Part shown: one piece after another, positions 1 to 6,822 of the stretch
Layout: the number at the start of each line of letters is the position of its first letter
Numbering within the stretch: the first letter of the stretch is position 1
Source: DASCNA01 sp036011305
Lineage (GTDB): Bacteria; Verrucomicrobiota; Lentisphaeria; Victivallales; GWF2-38-69
Direction of reading: 5' to 3'
Assembly: GCA_036011305.1 (NCBI GenBank)
Contig: DASCNA010000134.1
Span: 1 to 7,881, forward strand
DNA length: 7,881 nt
Program-made: the position numbers and the translations under genes
The notes under the pieces: generated by a model
Told to the model about the DNA's origin: nothing
What the model saw: the letters and a program-made list of their open reading frames with translations, nothing else
The model's database searches: none

Positions 1-900
1 GATATTTTGAACGCAAGGATCAAGGTATGCCTTGAAAAAAAACGTAAGATAGATCAGGAAAAAGAGCATAAGGTACTATTAGAAGATACGAACAAGAAAC
101 TTGAAAAAGAAAATAGAAATTTTGATACAAATTTAAAAGAAGAAGCTATAAAAAATCAGTTTATTTTAAGTGATTTAAAAGCAGCCGCCAAAATCCAGAA
201 ATCTGTTTTACCCAGTATTAACAAGGATTTTAATAGAGATGATATTGAGATATATACTAAATTTGTTCCTGCAAATGAAATGTCAGGAGATTTTTTTGAT
301 TTATTTTACATAAATAATAATACTATAGCTGTTGTGGTTGCTGATGTTTCAGGCAAAGGTGTATCAGCAGCATTTTTTATGAGCATGTCTAAAGTTGTTG
401 TAAAAAATACATGTCTCCAATCTAAGGAGCTTGAACCAGGAAAAATTTTACAAAAAATAAATAAAATTTTATGTAAAGACAATGATGCTTTTATGTTTCT
501 TACAATGTATCTGATTTTTTATAATACTGAAACATGTGAAGTAACTTTTGCCAATGCAGGTCATCATGATATGATTTTAACTGATGCAAATGGAGTGCAA
601 GGTAAATTTGGGATGTCGTGTAATAAACCTGTGGGTTTATATGATGATGAAATATACAGAACTTCCGGATTTATATTGAATATTGGAGAGATTTTAACAA
701 TTTATACTGATGGTATAAATGAAGCCCTCAATTCAGAAAATATAGAATATGGGGATAAAAAAATAATGAGTTTCTTATCTCAGAATAGTAATGAGAAATT
801 GAAGGTAATTGGAACCTCTATTGTTCAGGACGTACTAACCCATGAAGAAGGCAATCGTTTTGATGATATAGCTCTTTTAATGTTGAGAAGAATAAAATGA
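1..900 (+). CDS. PP2C-type (RsbU/SpoIIE-like) serine phosphatase response regulator, 5'-truncated
   Basis: The frame is open from base 1, so the gene starts upstream. A TTG at base 7 could be called as a start, but the first residues (DILNARIKVCLEKKR) align with the receiver end of the next gene (DPILLDARIGACLERKR), so a receiver domain is expected off the left edge. Residues counted from base 1: a charged coiled-coil linker at about 10-60, then the RsbU-type entry motif AAKIQKSVLP (61-71) and a PP2C domain to the end. The metal-binding acidic residues typical of this fold are present: GDFFD (96-100), ADVSGKG (114-120), YTDG (235-238) and FDDIAL (287-292), so it should be catalytically competent. 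Family members dephosphorylate anti-sigma antagonist proteins in partner-switching stress pathways, and a receiver would make this phosphorylation-controlled. No anti-sigma factor or antagonist gene is in the window. The stop is TGA; the next gene begins about 60 bases downstream on the same strand. Confidence 0.93.
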   Translation, partial: DILNARIKVCLEKKRKIDQEKEHKVLLEDTNKKLEKENRNFDTNLKEEAIKNQFILSDLKAAAKIQKSVLPSINKDFNRDDIEIYTKFVPANEMSGDFFDLFYINNNTIAVVVADVSGKGVSAAFFMSMSKVVVKNTCLQSKELEPGKILQKINKILCKDNDAFMFLTMYLIFYNTETCEVTFANAGHHDMILTDANGVQGKFGMSCNKPVGLYDDEIYRTSGFILNIGEILTIYTDGINEALNSENIEYGDKKIMSFLSQNSNEKLKVIGTSIVQDVLTHEEGNRFDDIALLMLRRIK

Positions 901-961
901 CATTAGTGTAAGAATAATTTGAACAATAAACAAAATTATAATCTATATAAAAGTGAACAAA

Positions 962-2119
962 ATGAATTGCTTAGGAAATATATTGGTAGTGGATGATTAT
1001 GAGATTAATAGGATTAAGTTGACTCATTTTCTTGAACAGAGAGGCCATACAGTAACTCTTGCTGTGAATGGTAAGGAAGCAATAAGCTATATTGACCAAA
1101 GTAAATTTGATTTAGTTTTACTGGATATAGTAATGCCTGTAATGGATGGTTATCAGGTGCTGGATTATCTAAGAAAAAATAATAAACTGAGAAATTTAGC
1201 AGTGATTGTAATTTCAGCGTCCGATGAAATGAAAAATGTTGTTAAGTGCATTGAAATGGGAGCTGTTGATTATTTAAATAAGCCGTTTGATCCTATTCTA
1301 TTAGATGCCAGAATAGGAGCATGTCTTGAGAGAAAACGAATGCATGATAGAGAAGAGATGCATAAAATCGAGTTGGCAGAAACTAATAAAAAACTTGAAA
1401 CAGCTAATAAAAACTACATGGAAATGCTTGGTTTTGTTACTCATGAAATAAAATCTCCTCTTGCTGCGATTCAGACAATGATATCTGTTATTGTCGAAGG
1501 TTATCTTGGAGATCTTTCAGCCCCTATAGACAAACAGCTTGTTCGCATAAAGAGGAATTGTGAAGACTTGCAGGTTATGGTTAAAAATTATTTAGATTTA
1601 TCCCGTGCAGAGAGGGGAGAACTTATAGCAAATAAATCTTATATTAATTTTTCTGAAGACGTAGTTAAACCTTGTGAAGAGCAAACCAAACCACTCTTTG
1701 ACTCCAGAAAAGTAAAACTAAAGGTCAATGGCAATATAGGTTATTCTGTATTTGCAGATCAGGAGTTATTAAGAATTGCACTTGTAAATTTTATGTCTAA
1801 TGCGGCAAAGTACGGTAATGAAAACGGGTTAGCCGAAGTAAATATTAACACTGATAAAAATGATTTAGTATTAAGTGTATGGAACTAAGGGCCGGGTTTT
1901 AATGAAGAGGAAAAAAGTAAATTATTTGGTAAATTTTCGCGATTGAAAAATAAAAATACATTAAATAAACGTGGTTCGGGACTTGGACTCTTTCTTATTA
2001 AGCGCATATTAGAACAGCATGATGGAAAAGTATGGGCTGAATCTGAATTAGGGCACTGGGCGAAATTTGGTTTCAGATTCCCAATGAAACCAAATGAAAA
2101 GATATGCATAATAAAGTAA
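962..2119 (+). pseudogene. Receiver-histidine kinase interrupted by an in-frame TAA
   Basis: Start ATG 962 is preferred because AAGTGA (951-956) lies five bases before it; GTG 953 is an in-frame alternative. Counted from ATG 962, residues 6-120 form a receiver domain: acidic pair D11-D12, phosphoacceptor D55 in LLDIVMP, S85 in ISAS and K107 in NKPFD. A coiled-coil linker follows, then a HisKA dimerisation domain with phosphorylatable H161 in VTHEIKSP. The ATPase N box NFMSNAAKYG is at about 276-285. Codon 309 is TAA (1886-1888), directly after SVWN. The same frame then continues without a stop to 2119 as GPGF (G1 box), KLFGKFSRL (F box), GSGLGL (G2 box) and WAESELGHWAKFGFRFP, exactly the missing C-terminal half of the ATPase domain. 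Relatives usually have NEGPGF, so one GAA-to-TAA change explains it. Terminating at 1888 leaves a kinase without its ATP lid and glycine boxes, probably inactive. Alternatives are stop readthrough or a sequencing error. Confidence 0.88.
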
Positions 2120-2128
2120 ATAATAATC

Positions 2129-2830
2129 ATGAATTTAGATAAAATTAAAGTAATTGCCTTTGATGCCGATGATACTCTGTGGGAAAACGAAATCTTTTTC
2201 TTTCAAATAAGAGATTCATTTGTCGAAATAATGAGCAAATATGCTGATAAAACTATTCTCGAAAGAGAACTGGGCAATACAGAAATAAGAAATTTATCAC
2301 TGTTTGGTTATGGAGCCAAAGGATTTACTATTTCCATGATTGAGACTGCAATCAGAGTCAGTGATTCAAGGATAACAAATAAAGATATTGTTGGAATTAT
2401 AGATATAGGTAAATTTTTAATGTCGTTTCCAATCCAACTTTATGAAGATGTTGAAAAAGTGTTACATAGTTTAAAAGATAAGTATAAACTGATTTTAGCT
2501 ACAAAAGGAGATTTAATTGATCAGGAGAGAAAACTCTCTAAATCAGGTTTGGCAGAGAACTTTCACCACATTGAAATAATGAGTAATAAAAATGAAAAAA
2601 ATTATTCAAAACTATTAAATCATTTGGATGTAGCACCTGAAGAGTTTTTGATGATCGGTAATTCATTAAAATCTGATATCCTGCCTGTAGTTAATATTGG
2701 ATGTAATGCTATTCATATTCCATGTGAGGAAGCTACATGGGCGCATGAATACGTTGATGAAAGTTCTATGAAGCATTTGAATTATTATAAGGTAAAAAAA
2801 ATAGTAGATGTACTGAGTTATATTAAGTAG
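2129..2830 (+). CDS. HAD-superfamily hydrolase
   Basis: A complete 233-residue soluble protein of the haloacid dehalogenase superfamily, whose members are mostly Mg-dependent phosphatases acting through an aspartyl-phosphate. Motif I is FDADDTLW, with nucleophile D12 and acid/base D14. A helical cap (about 20-100) includes the segment YGAKGFTISMIETAI. Motif II is T125 in LILATKGD, motif III probably K157 in KNEKNYSKLL, and motif IV is GNSLKSDILP (177-186), so all catalytic elements are present. The segments TKGDLIDQERKL and MIGNSLKSDILPV look like a conserved subfamily annotated only as HAD hydrolase; the substrate cannot be read from sequence. The ATG follows the kinase frame's final stop by nine bases and has no clear Shine-Dalgarno, which fits translational coupling to the upstream gene. 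A racemase-family gene follows after 18 bases, so the two may act on the same small-molecule pathway (inference). Confidence 0.92.
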   Translation: MNLDKIKVIAFDADDTLWENEIFFFQIRDSFVEIMSKYADKTILERELGNTEIRNLSLFGYGAKGFTISMIETAIRVSDSRITNKDIVGIIDIGKFLMSFPIQLYEDVEKVLHSLKDKYKLILATKGDLIDQERKLSKSGLAENFHHIEIMSNKNEKNYSKLLNHLDVAPEEFLMIGNSLKSDILPVVNIGCNAIHIPCEEATWAHEYVDESSMKHLNYYKVKKIVDVLSYIK

Positions 2831-2848
2831 TTATAAAGAGATTTTTCA

Positions 2849-3562
2849 ATGAATAAAATTTTACTGATAATACCTCTTAATCATTCTAAACTGAATGAGG
2901 ATGTTAGATTCGAAATTAATTTATTTAATTTAAATAAAATGCATATAGAGATTGTCAACTTAGACAATGGGCCTGAATATATAGAAAACCGTTTTGATGA
3001 ATCCAGAACTTATGCTGAATTGAGTAAAATTGTAGTAAATGCTGAAAATAAAGGTTTTGACGGTATTTATATTGATTGTTTTTTGGATAGTTCCGTGGTC
3101 ATGCTGAGAGAACTTGTCAATATCCCAATTGTTGGTGGATTCCTCCCATCTATAACCGTTGCTTTGAATTTATCTTCAAAATTTTCTATAATTACAGCTT
3201 TAGCTTCAGTTGTGCCAATCTACAATTCCGCAATTAGACAAAACGGTGTTCAGGATAGTCTTGTATCTATAAGGCATGTGAATATGAATATTTGCGATAT
3301 GAAAGATATTCAAAAATTAAAAGAAGAATTATTCCATCAGGGAGTTCAGGCAGTAGATGAAGGCGCTGAATCAATTATCTTAGGCTGTACAGGTATGCAT
3401 GGTGTAAGTAAATATATTGAAAAAAGCCTGCTGGAAAAGTTTAATAAATATATACCTGTAGTAAATCCTACAGCTGCGGGGTTGAGCACTCTCGACTCTT
3501 TAATTAATCTAAAATTAAGGCATAGTCAAATTACTTATTGCAAAAGAAAAACAGCAGATTAA
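2849..3562 (+). CDS. Asp/Glu/hydantoin racemase family protein
   Basis: A complete 237-residue cytosolic protein. This family has two similar half-domains, each giving one catalytic cysteine for cofactor-independent proton abstraction at a carbon next to a carboxyl or amide group. Both are visible: C77 in IYIDCFLDSS and C180 in IILGCTGM. Other family-like segments are VGGFLPSITVAL (95-106) and the C-terminal NPTAAGLSTLDSLINL with LRHSQITY. The N-terminal strand LLIIPLNHSKLN replaces the more usual INPN-type start, so substrate preference (aspartate, glutamate, hydantoin, or a maleate-isomerase-like reaction) is open. Purine-rich AAAGAGA (2835-2841) is a plausible ribosome binding site before ATG 2849. 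It lies 18 bases after the HAD gene, so co-transcription is likely. A weak hairpin follows its stop. Confidence 0.88.
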   Translation: MNKILLIIPLNHSKLNEDVRFEINLFNLNKMHIEIVNLDNGPEYIENRFDESRTYAELSKIVVNAENKGFDGIYIDCFLDSSVVMLRELVNIPIVGGFLPSITVALNLSSKFSIITALASVVPIYNSAIRQNGVQDSLVSIRHVNMNICDMKDIQKLKEELFHQGVQAVDEGAESIILGCTGMHGVSKYIEKSLLEKFNKYIPVVNPTAAGLSTLDSLINLKLRHSQITYCKRKTAD

Positions 3563-3570
3563 TTTTTATA

Positions 3571-3610
3571 GAATGCAAAGCTATATACTATTGTACATAA
3601 CTTTGTATTC
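3571..3610 (+). terminator. Possible hairpin after the racemase gene
   Basis: GAATGCAAAG (3571-3580) pairs with CTTTGTATTC (3601-3610), ten base pairs including one G-U, around a 20-base loop. It starts nine bases after the racemase stop, where an operon terminator would be expected. The stem is AT-rich, the loop is large, and no clean T-run follows, so intrinsic termination would be weak at best. Confidence 0.3.
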
Positions 3611-3633
3611 CTTTATATATTGCCCAATATCAA

Positions 3634-3697
3634 CTTAAACTTAACACTAAGTCGGCGAAAAATAAGTTTGGTGTAGCTTCTAATTATTAAGTTTAAG
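3634..3697. repeat. 11-bp perfect inverted repeat upstream of the membrane-protein gene
   Basis: CTTAAACTTAA (3634-3644) is the exact reverse complement of TTAAGTTTAAG (3687-3697), with a 42-base spacer. The right arm ends two bases before the TATAAT at 3700-3705 and lies inside the element shared with the downstream gene copy. It could be a paired operator or a long stem in DNA. The left arm has no exact counterpart upstream of the second copy, and the AT-rich background makes chance possible. Confidence 0.4.
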
Positions 3698-3707
3698 TAT
3701 ATAATTG
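3682..3707 (+). promoter_or_regulatory. Candidate promoter element, copy 1, with TATAAT
   Basis: A 26-base block with a perfect -10 hexamer TATAAT at 3700-3705, about 90 bases before ATG 3796. The same block recurs at 6703-6728 upstream of the second gene copy, matching at 24 of 26 positions without gaps and at a similar distance from its ATG. No good -35 hexamer lies 17 bases upstream (3677-3682 reads CTTCTA), so an activator or another sigma factor could be needed, or the conserved AT-rich stretch may itself be a protein-binding site. Confidence 0.55.
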
Positions 3708-3795
3708 AAAGAGGTATCTGTAGATAACCCGGTTTATTTTTCTTTGAAATGAGGAATTAATTATTTATTGATAATGAGCAAAAGTTTTTTTGACT

Positions 3796-6558
3796 ATGAG
3801 ATATAAAAATGGAAAACTGTTTGTTAGAATTCTTTCTATATTAGCCATTATATCTTATTTGATTCTTTCATTAACAACATTTGTCGTAGGTATTCCGACC
3901 TCTCCCAGAACTTTATCTATTTTTAAAAACTATGTGTCAGTTTTCGAGGATATTCAATTCATATTTTTATGCATCCTATTTTTTAGCTTAATTGGAATAG
4001 CACTGTATATTATTAAGCGGATTATTGTAGGGATCAGGATGAAAGAGAAAATTAGTTTTCATATATTATCACTCCTGATCTCGATCATTCTAATAGTAAT
4101 ATATTATCCTTTTTATTATTACGGAATTCCAATAGAGTTGTGGTATGTCTTAAACTTTTTATGGTGTATATATATTCTTGCAGTACTTCTGCTTCTCAGC
4201 AAAAGAATGAAGCCTTCAGAACATATTGACAACAGAATTTTCATGCAGGGGACCAGCAAAAATACGATAAATAATAAAAACGAAAATGGAGCTAAAGTTA
4301 TCATTTTCTCAAAAACAGAGACTGGAATTATATTTATTCTCTCTTTTGTTATTATTGCAGGATTTCTATTTTTGAGTCTTCGCTTGCTGTTAAATTCAGA
4401 AGTAAATCGTCATATAAATGATATAGCATATATTTCAAAACATTATATATACAGCTATAAAAACCCGGTTTATTGCAGCAGCAGGATAATATTTTGCTGT
4501 TTTTTAGGTCTCCTGTATTTTAATACAAAAGGGCTGTGGGCTGGAAGTATGAAAGACATAAAAAGGTCCTTTTATATTTTTCTGCCTTTTATTGTATTCA
4601 ATTTAGTATATATGATAATGTATTTTCCTGATAATTATATTTTGCCCCTGACGGGGTTAGGGTGGCACTTTATTCATATATTTGGAACATTTCTGCTAAT
4701 TATTATGCTTTATATATATAAACACGGATTCAGCAAATTTTTAGCAACAGGAAAGGCTTTAAATACAGGTCGTAATGTAATATTTTTTTCTAAACAGGAA
4801 TACAAATGGATTCTGATTAGTACTTCTATTGCATCATTAGGGTCTTTATTTTATATGCTGACACATTTGATAAGGATAATTATCGGCAATTACAGTATGT
4901 TATTCTTTTTATACCCGCACAGTATAATAAGTCTGCCATGGATCGCTACTTTTATATCTACAGTCATATTAGTGTATTTTAATTTCAAAATCCTTAAACG
5001 AATGATTGATAAACACTCAAAGATTAAAATTAGAATAATTTTATATCTTACTCTTTTCTATTCAATAGCTTATATCCCTTTTAGGATTTACCTGCTTGGA
5101 AATGTCAGCTGGAGCATTATAGAAGCTTCAGGCAGTGTTTTTTTCTTTTTCTATTTTTATTTCTTTTTTTTAAGAAAAAATTCTGCAGTGCTGGATGATA
5201 CCAGAATAAACAGAGAAAAAAATAAAGAAGAAATTGTTAAAATGATGAATTCTCACAAAGATACTCTTGAAATAAGTAGACTTATTCATGAGTTTAAAGA
5301 TGAACATAGGGCTGTAATGGATGCTTTTTCAGCAATTAAAATCTGCAGTAGCACCGTAAAAAAACATAAAATGGTAATTCATATTAAACCCATATTAACT
5401 CAGCATTTAGAAAAAGAGAACATCAGACTATATACACCGTTACTTAATTTAGCTAAAAAAAACAGTGAATTTAAAATAATTCTTAATGATTTTGTCAATC
5501 ACATGGAAGGAATAAGTGAATATATAAAGTTATTTTATCAGAAACATGAAGTTTTATCTAATGAGGATAGTTTTTTATATGATTTAGATAAATTTTCTAC
5601 CGAATTATCTGTTAGAATATCAAGCGAAGAAAATATTTTTTTAAATGAGTATGGAAAATATTTAAAAGAAAATTTAACTGAATCATATGAAAAAGGTCAA
5701 AAACAGCGATATACAGAAATAGAGAAAAAATTTATAAATTTTACAGTTGTTACTGCAATTATTTTTTTTATAGCTTTAACAGTAGAAGTATTTCATTTGA
5801 AGACTTCATCCTATGCTTTTCAGCATAGGTTTTCATTTCCTGATTTTTACTTTACTATAATTATTTTTATATGTTTTATAATACTATTTTACTTTATCTC
5901 TAAAGGGTTCTGGATTGGATATAAGTATAACTTAAATAATAATCTATTTTATTATATATTGTTATTTACTTCTTTTGTCACATTTATATTTTTATACTGG
6001 CCTGAATTATATACACCAAATTTGTCAAGGTTCGGCTGGAATATTATAAATTTTCTGGGGATTGTCTTAGTGGTTTGCGTAGCTTTATTTACTAATCCTA
6101 TACAAGAAAAAGTAATATTAAACAAGAGTGATGGTAATGGAGATACAGACACACGACTTTCTGAAAGGGATTGTTTGTATTTATATTTATTAATATTTAT
6201 TTGTGTTATTATATGGTCTTCATTTATTGTCATTGATATATTAGGTTCATTTAATATAGTCAATTTTTCTTATATTTATTCAGATTATACATTTTCAAAT
6301 CCTTATTTTCTTAGTCTAGTTATTTGTTATTTTGCGCTGATTGGACTGTTTTTCTTCACTATAAAGGGAATTATTATAGGTTTTAAAAAGAAACTATCAA
6401 AACGATTTATATACAAGTTGCCTTTGCTTATTATAATATCGATTTTATACTTTCCGGACTTTTTAAATAATATAAACCCGGTTTTCTGGATTTTGATAGA
6501 TGGTGTATCACTAAGCTTTTTTGTCTCCTATCTAATGTATGTTTCAATAAATGATTAG
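3796..6558 (+). CDS. Large repeat-built membrane protein with inserted hemerythrin-like domain
   Basis: A 920-residue protein. ATG 3796 is preferred over TTG 3790 because the downstream copy starts at the equivalent MRY; no clear ribosome binding site is visible. It has about 20 hydrophobic segments in five diverged four-helix units: residues ~8-137, 173-309, 336-461, 645-767 and 793-918. Units share a positively charged loop after their second helix (IKRIIVGIRMKEK, TKGLWAGSMKDIKRS, SKGFWIGYKYN, IKGIIIGFKKK) and a Y-x-P turn followed by W (W116, 290, 439, 748, 898). The positive loops place the N terminus and the large insert in the cytoplasm. The insert (about 488-622) resembles a hemerythrin HHE domain. 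There is no signal peptide, transporter signature or kinase motif. I do not recognise the membrane unit. A sensor of oxygen, nitric oxide or metal, or a redox-linked membrane protein, is only inference from the HHE domain. It appears to have its own promoter. Confidence 0.9.
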   Translation: MRYKNGKLFVRILSILAIISYLILSLTTFVVGIPTSPRTLSIFKNYVSVFEDIQFIFLCILFFSLIGIALYIIKRIIVGIRMKEKISFHILSLLISIILIVIYYPFYYYGIPIELWYVLNFLWCIYILAVLLLLSKRMKPSEHIDNRIFMQGTSKNTINNKNENGAKVIIFSKTETGIIFILSFVIIAGFLFLSLRLLLNSEVNRHINDIAYISKHYIYSYKNPVYCSSRIIFCCFLGLLYFNTKGLWAGSMKDIKRSFYIFLPFIVFNLVYMIMYFPDNYILPLTGLGWHFIHIFGTFLLIIMLYIYKHGFSKFLATGKALNTGRNVIFFSKQEYKWILISTSIASLGSLFYMLTHLIRIIIGNYSMLFFLYPHSIISLPWIATFISTVILVYFNFKILKRMIDKHSKIKIRIILYLTLFYSIAYIPFRIYLLGNVSWSIIEASGSVFFFFYFYFFFLRKNSAVLDDTRINREKNKEEIVKMMNSHKDTLEISRLIHEFKDEHRAVMDAFSAIKICSSTVKKHKMVIHIKPILTQHLEKENIRLYTPLLNLAKKNSEFKIILNDFVNHMEGISEYIKLFYQKHEVLSNEDSFLYDLDKFSTELSVRISSEENIFLNEYGKYLKENLTESYEKGQKQRYTEIEKKFINFTVVTAIIFFIALTVEVFHLKTSSYAFQHRFSFPDFYFTIIIFICFIILFYFISKGFWIGYKYNLNNNLFYYILLFTSFVTFIFLYWPELYTPNLSRFGWNIINFLGIVLVVCVALFTNPIQEKVILNKSDGNGDTDTRLSERDCLYLYLLIFICVIIWSSFIVIDILGSFNIVNFSYIYSDYTFSNPYFLSLVICYFALIGLFFFTIKGIIIGFKKKLSKRFIYKLPLLIIISILYFPDFLNNINPVFWILIDGVSLSFFVSYLMYVSIND
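3817..6549 (+). repeat. Five diverged tandem copies of a four-helix membrane unit
   Basis: Approximate unit borders are 3817-4206, 4312-4722, 4801-5178, 5728-6096 and 6172-6549. Each has a first membrane helix, an outside loop, a second helix ending in a (I/T/S)KGhhhG-like basic loop, a third helix ending in Y-x-P, a short outside turn, and a fourth helix starting with W. Linkers before units 2, 3 and 5 share a short motif: IIFSKTE, IFFSKQE and TRLSERD. Unit 3 is the most diverged (FKILKRMIDK in place of KG-type loop). The similarity is at protein level; I saw no long nucleotide repeats, so the duplications are old. Confidence 0.8.
5257..5661 (+). other. Hemerythrin-like (HHE) four-helix domain inside the membrane protein
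   Basis: Residues about 488-622 of the protein, between membrane units 3 and 4, are hydrophilic and helical. The pattern matches a common bacterial HHE subfamily: DEHRAVMDAF (H504), LTQHLEKENIRLYTPLL (H537 and E541, equivalent to family HLxKEDxxLYPxL), FVNHMEGISEYIKLF, and LSVRISSEENIFLNEY (equivalent to family L..RI..EE..LYP.Y). Compared with classical seven-ligand di-iron hemerythrin, the second half lacks the usual histidine in the final H..E motif (arginine at 607). Metal binding may be reduced or different. The assignment rests on motif memory, not a profile search. Confidence 0.72.
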
Positions 6559-6702
6559 ATTGGAAATAAGACTGAAATTACTATTTATAACAAAATTATA
6601 TATATATTATATGCAACTCTGTTGATAGTTAATTTAATATAAGAACTTCCATTTGTGTAAAACTGTACAAATAATATCTACTTTGTATCGTAAATGTATC
6701 TA

Positions 6703-6728
6703 AATTATTAAATTTTAGTATATAATTG
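6703..6728 (+). promoter_or_regulatory. Candidate promoter element, copy 2, with TATAAT
   Basis: It matches the block at 3682-3707 at 24 of 26 positions, with TATAAT at 6721-6726 about 97 bases before ATG 6823. The flanks outside the block are far less alike, apart from shared short strings TGTACA (3592 and 6664) and ACTTTGTAT (3600 and 6680). Copy 1 has roughly 60 more bases between those strings and the block. No good -35 hexamer is visible. Preservation beside a broken gene may simply reflect recent decay. Confidence 0.5.
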
Positions 6729-6745
6729 TGGTAAATACCTGACAG

Positions 6746-6757
6746 TCAATCGATTGA
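6746..6757. promoter_or_regulatory. 12-bp perfect palindrome in the leader of the second copy
   Basis: TCAATCGATTGA is its own reverse complement and lies 20 bases after the TATAAT, in the presumed untranslated leader. Copy 1 has a different, near-palindromic sequence, TATCTGTAGATA, at 3715-3726. Either could be an operator, but the two do not match each other, which weakens the case. Confidence 0.2.
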
Positions 6758-6822
6758 TTCTTTTGCTCTTTTATTGTGTCTTTATTTGTATGCTGAAGCA
6801 ATAATATAAAATTGAAAGGCTT

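Noticed and set aside
919..942. TTGAAC and TATAAT between the first two genes as a promoter
   Set aside because: The spacer is only 12 bases and the start would fall almost on the kinase start codon; co-transcription with the phosphatase is simpler.
1886..1888. TAA reassigned as a sense codon
   Set aside because: The racemase gene ends cleanly at TAA and other genes end at TGA and TAG, so a changed genetic code is not supported.
1885..2130. Open frame of 81 codons on the minus strand
   Set aside because: It lies opposite the continuing kinase frame, whose G1, F and G2 box motifs are clearly real; the minus-strand product has no recognisable features.
3774..3794. Six-codon ATG frame (MSKSFF) just before the membrane-protein start
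   Set aside because: Considered as a leader peptide, but it has no well-spaced ribosome binding site and no counterpart before the second copy.
4119..4304. Open frame of 61 codons on the minus strand
   Set aside because: It is antisense to the linker between membrane units 1 and 2 of the large gene, with no start signal or similarity I can see.
5952..6263. Open frame of 103 codons on the minus strand
   Set aside because: It lies wholly opposite unit 4 and the unit 4-5 linker of the membrane protein, which are supported by repeat homology; low stop density is a by-product of that coding sequence.
6559..6822. Possible RNA gene, terminator or small ORF between the two membrane-protein copies
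   Set aside because: Only short AT-rich pairings are visible (for example ATTTGT 6651-6656 with ACAAAT 6667-6672); nothing beyond the promoter block, palindrome and ribosome binding site is supported.
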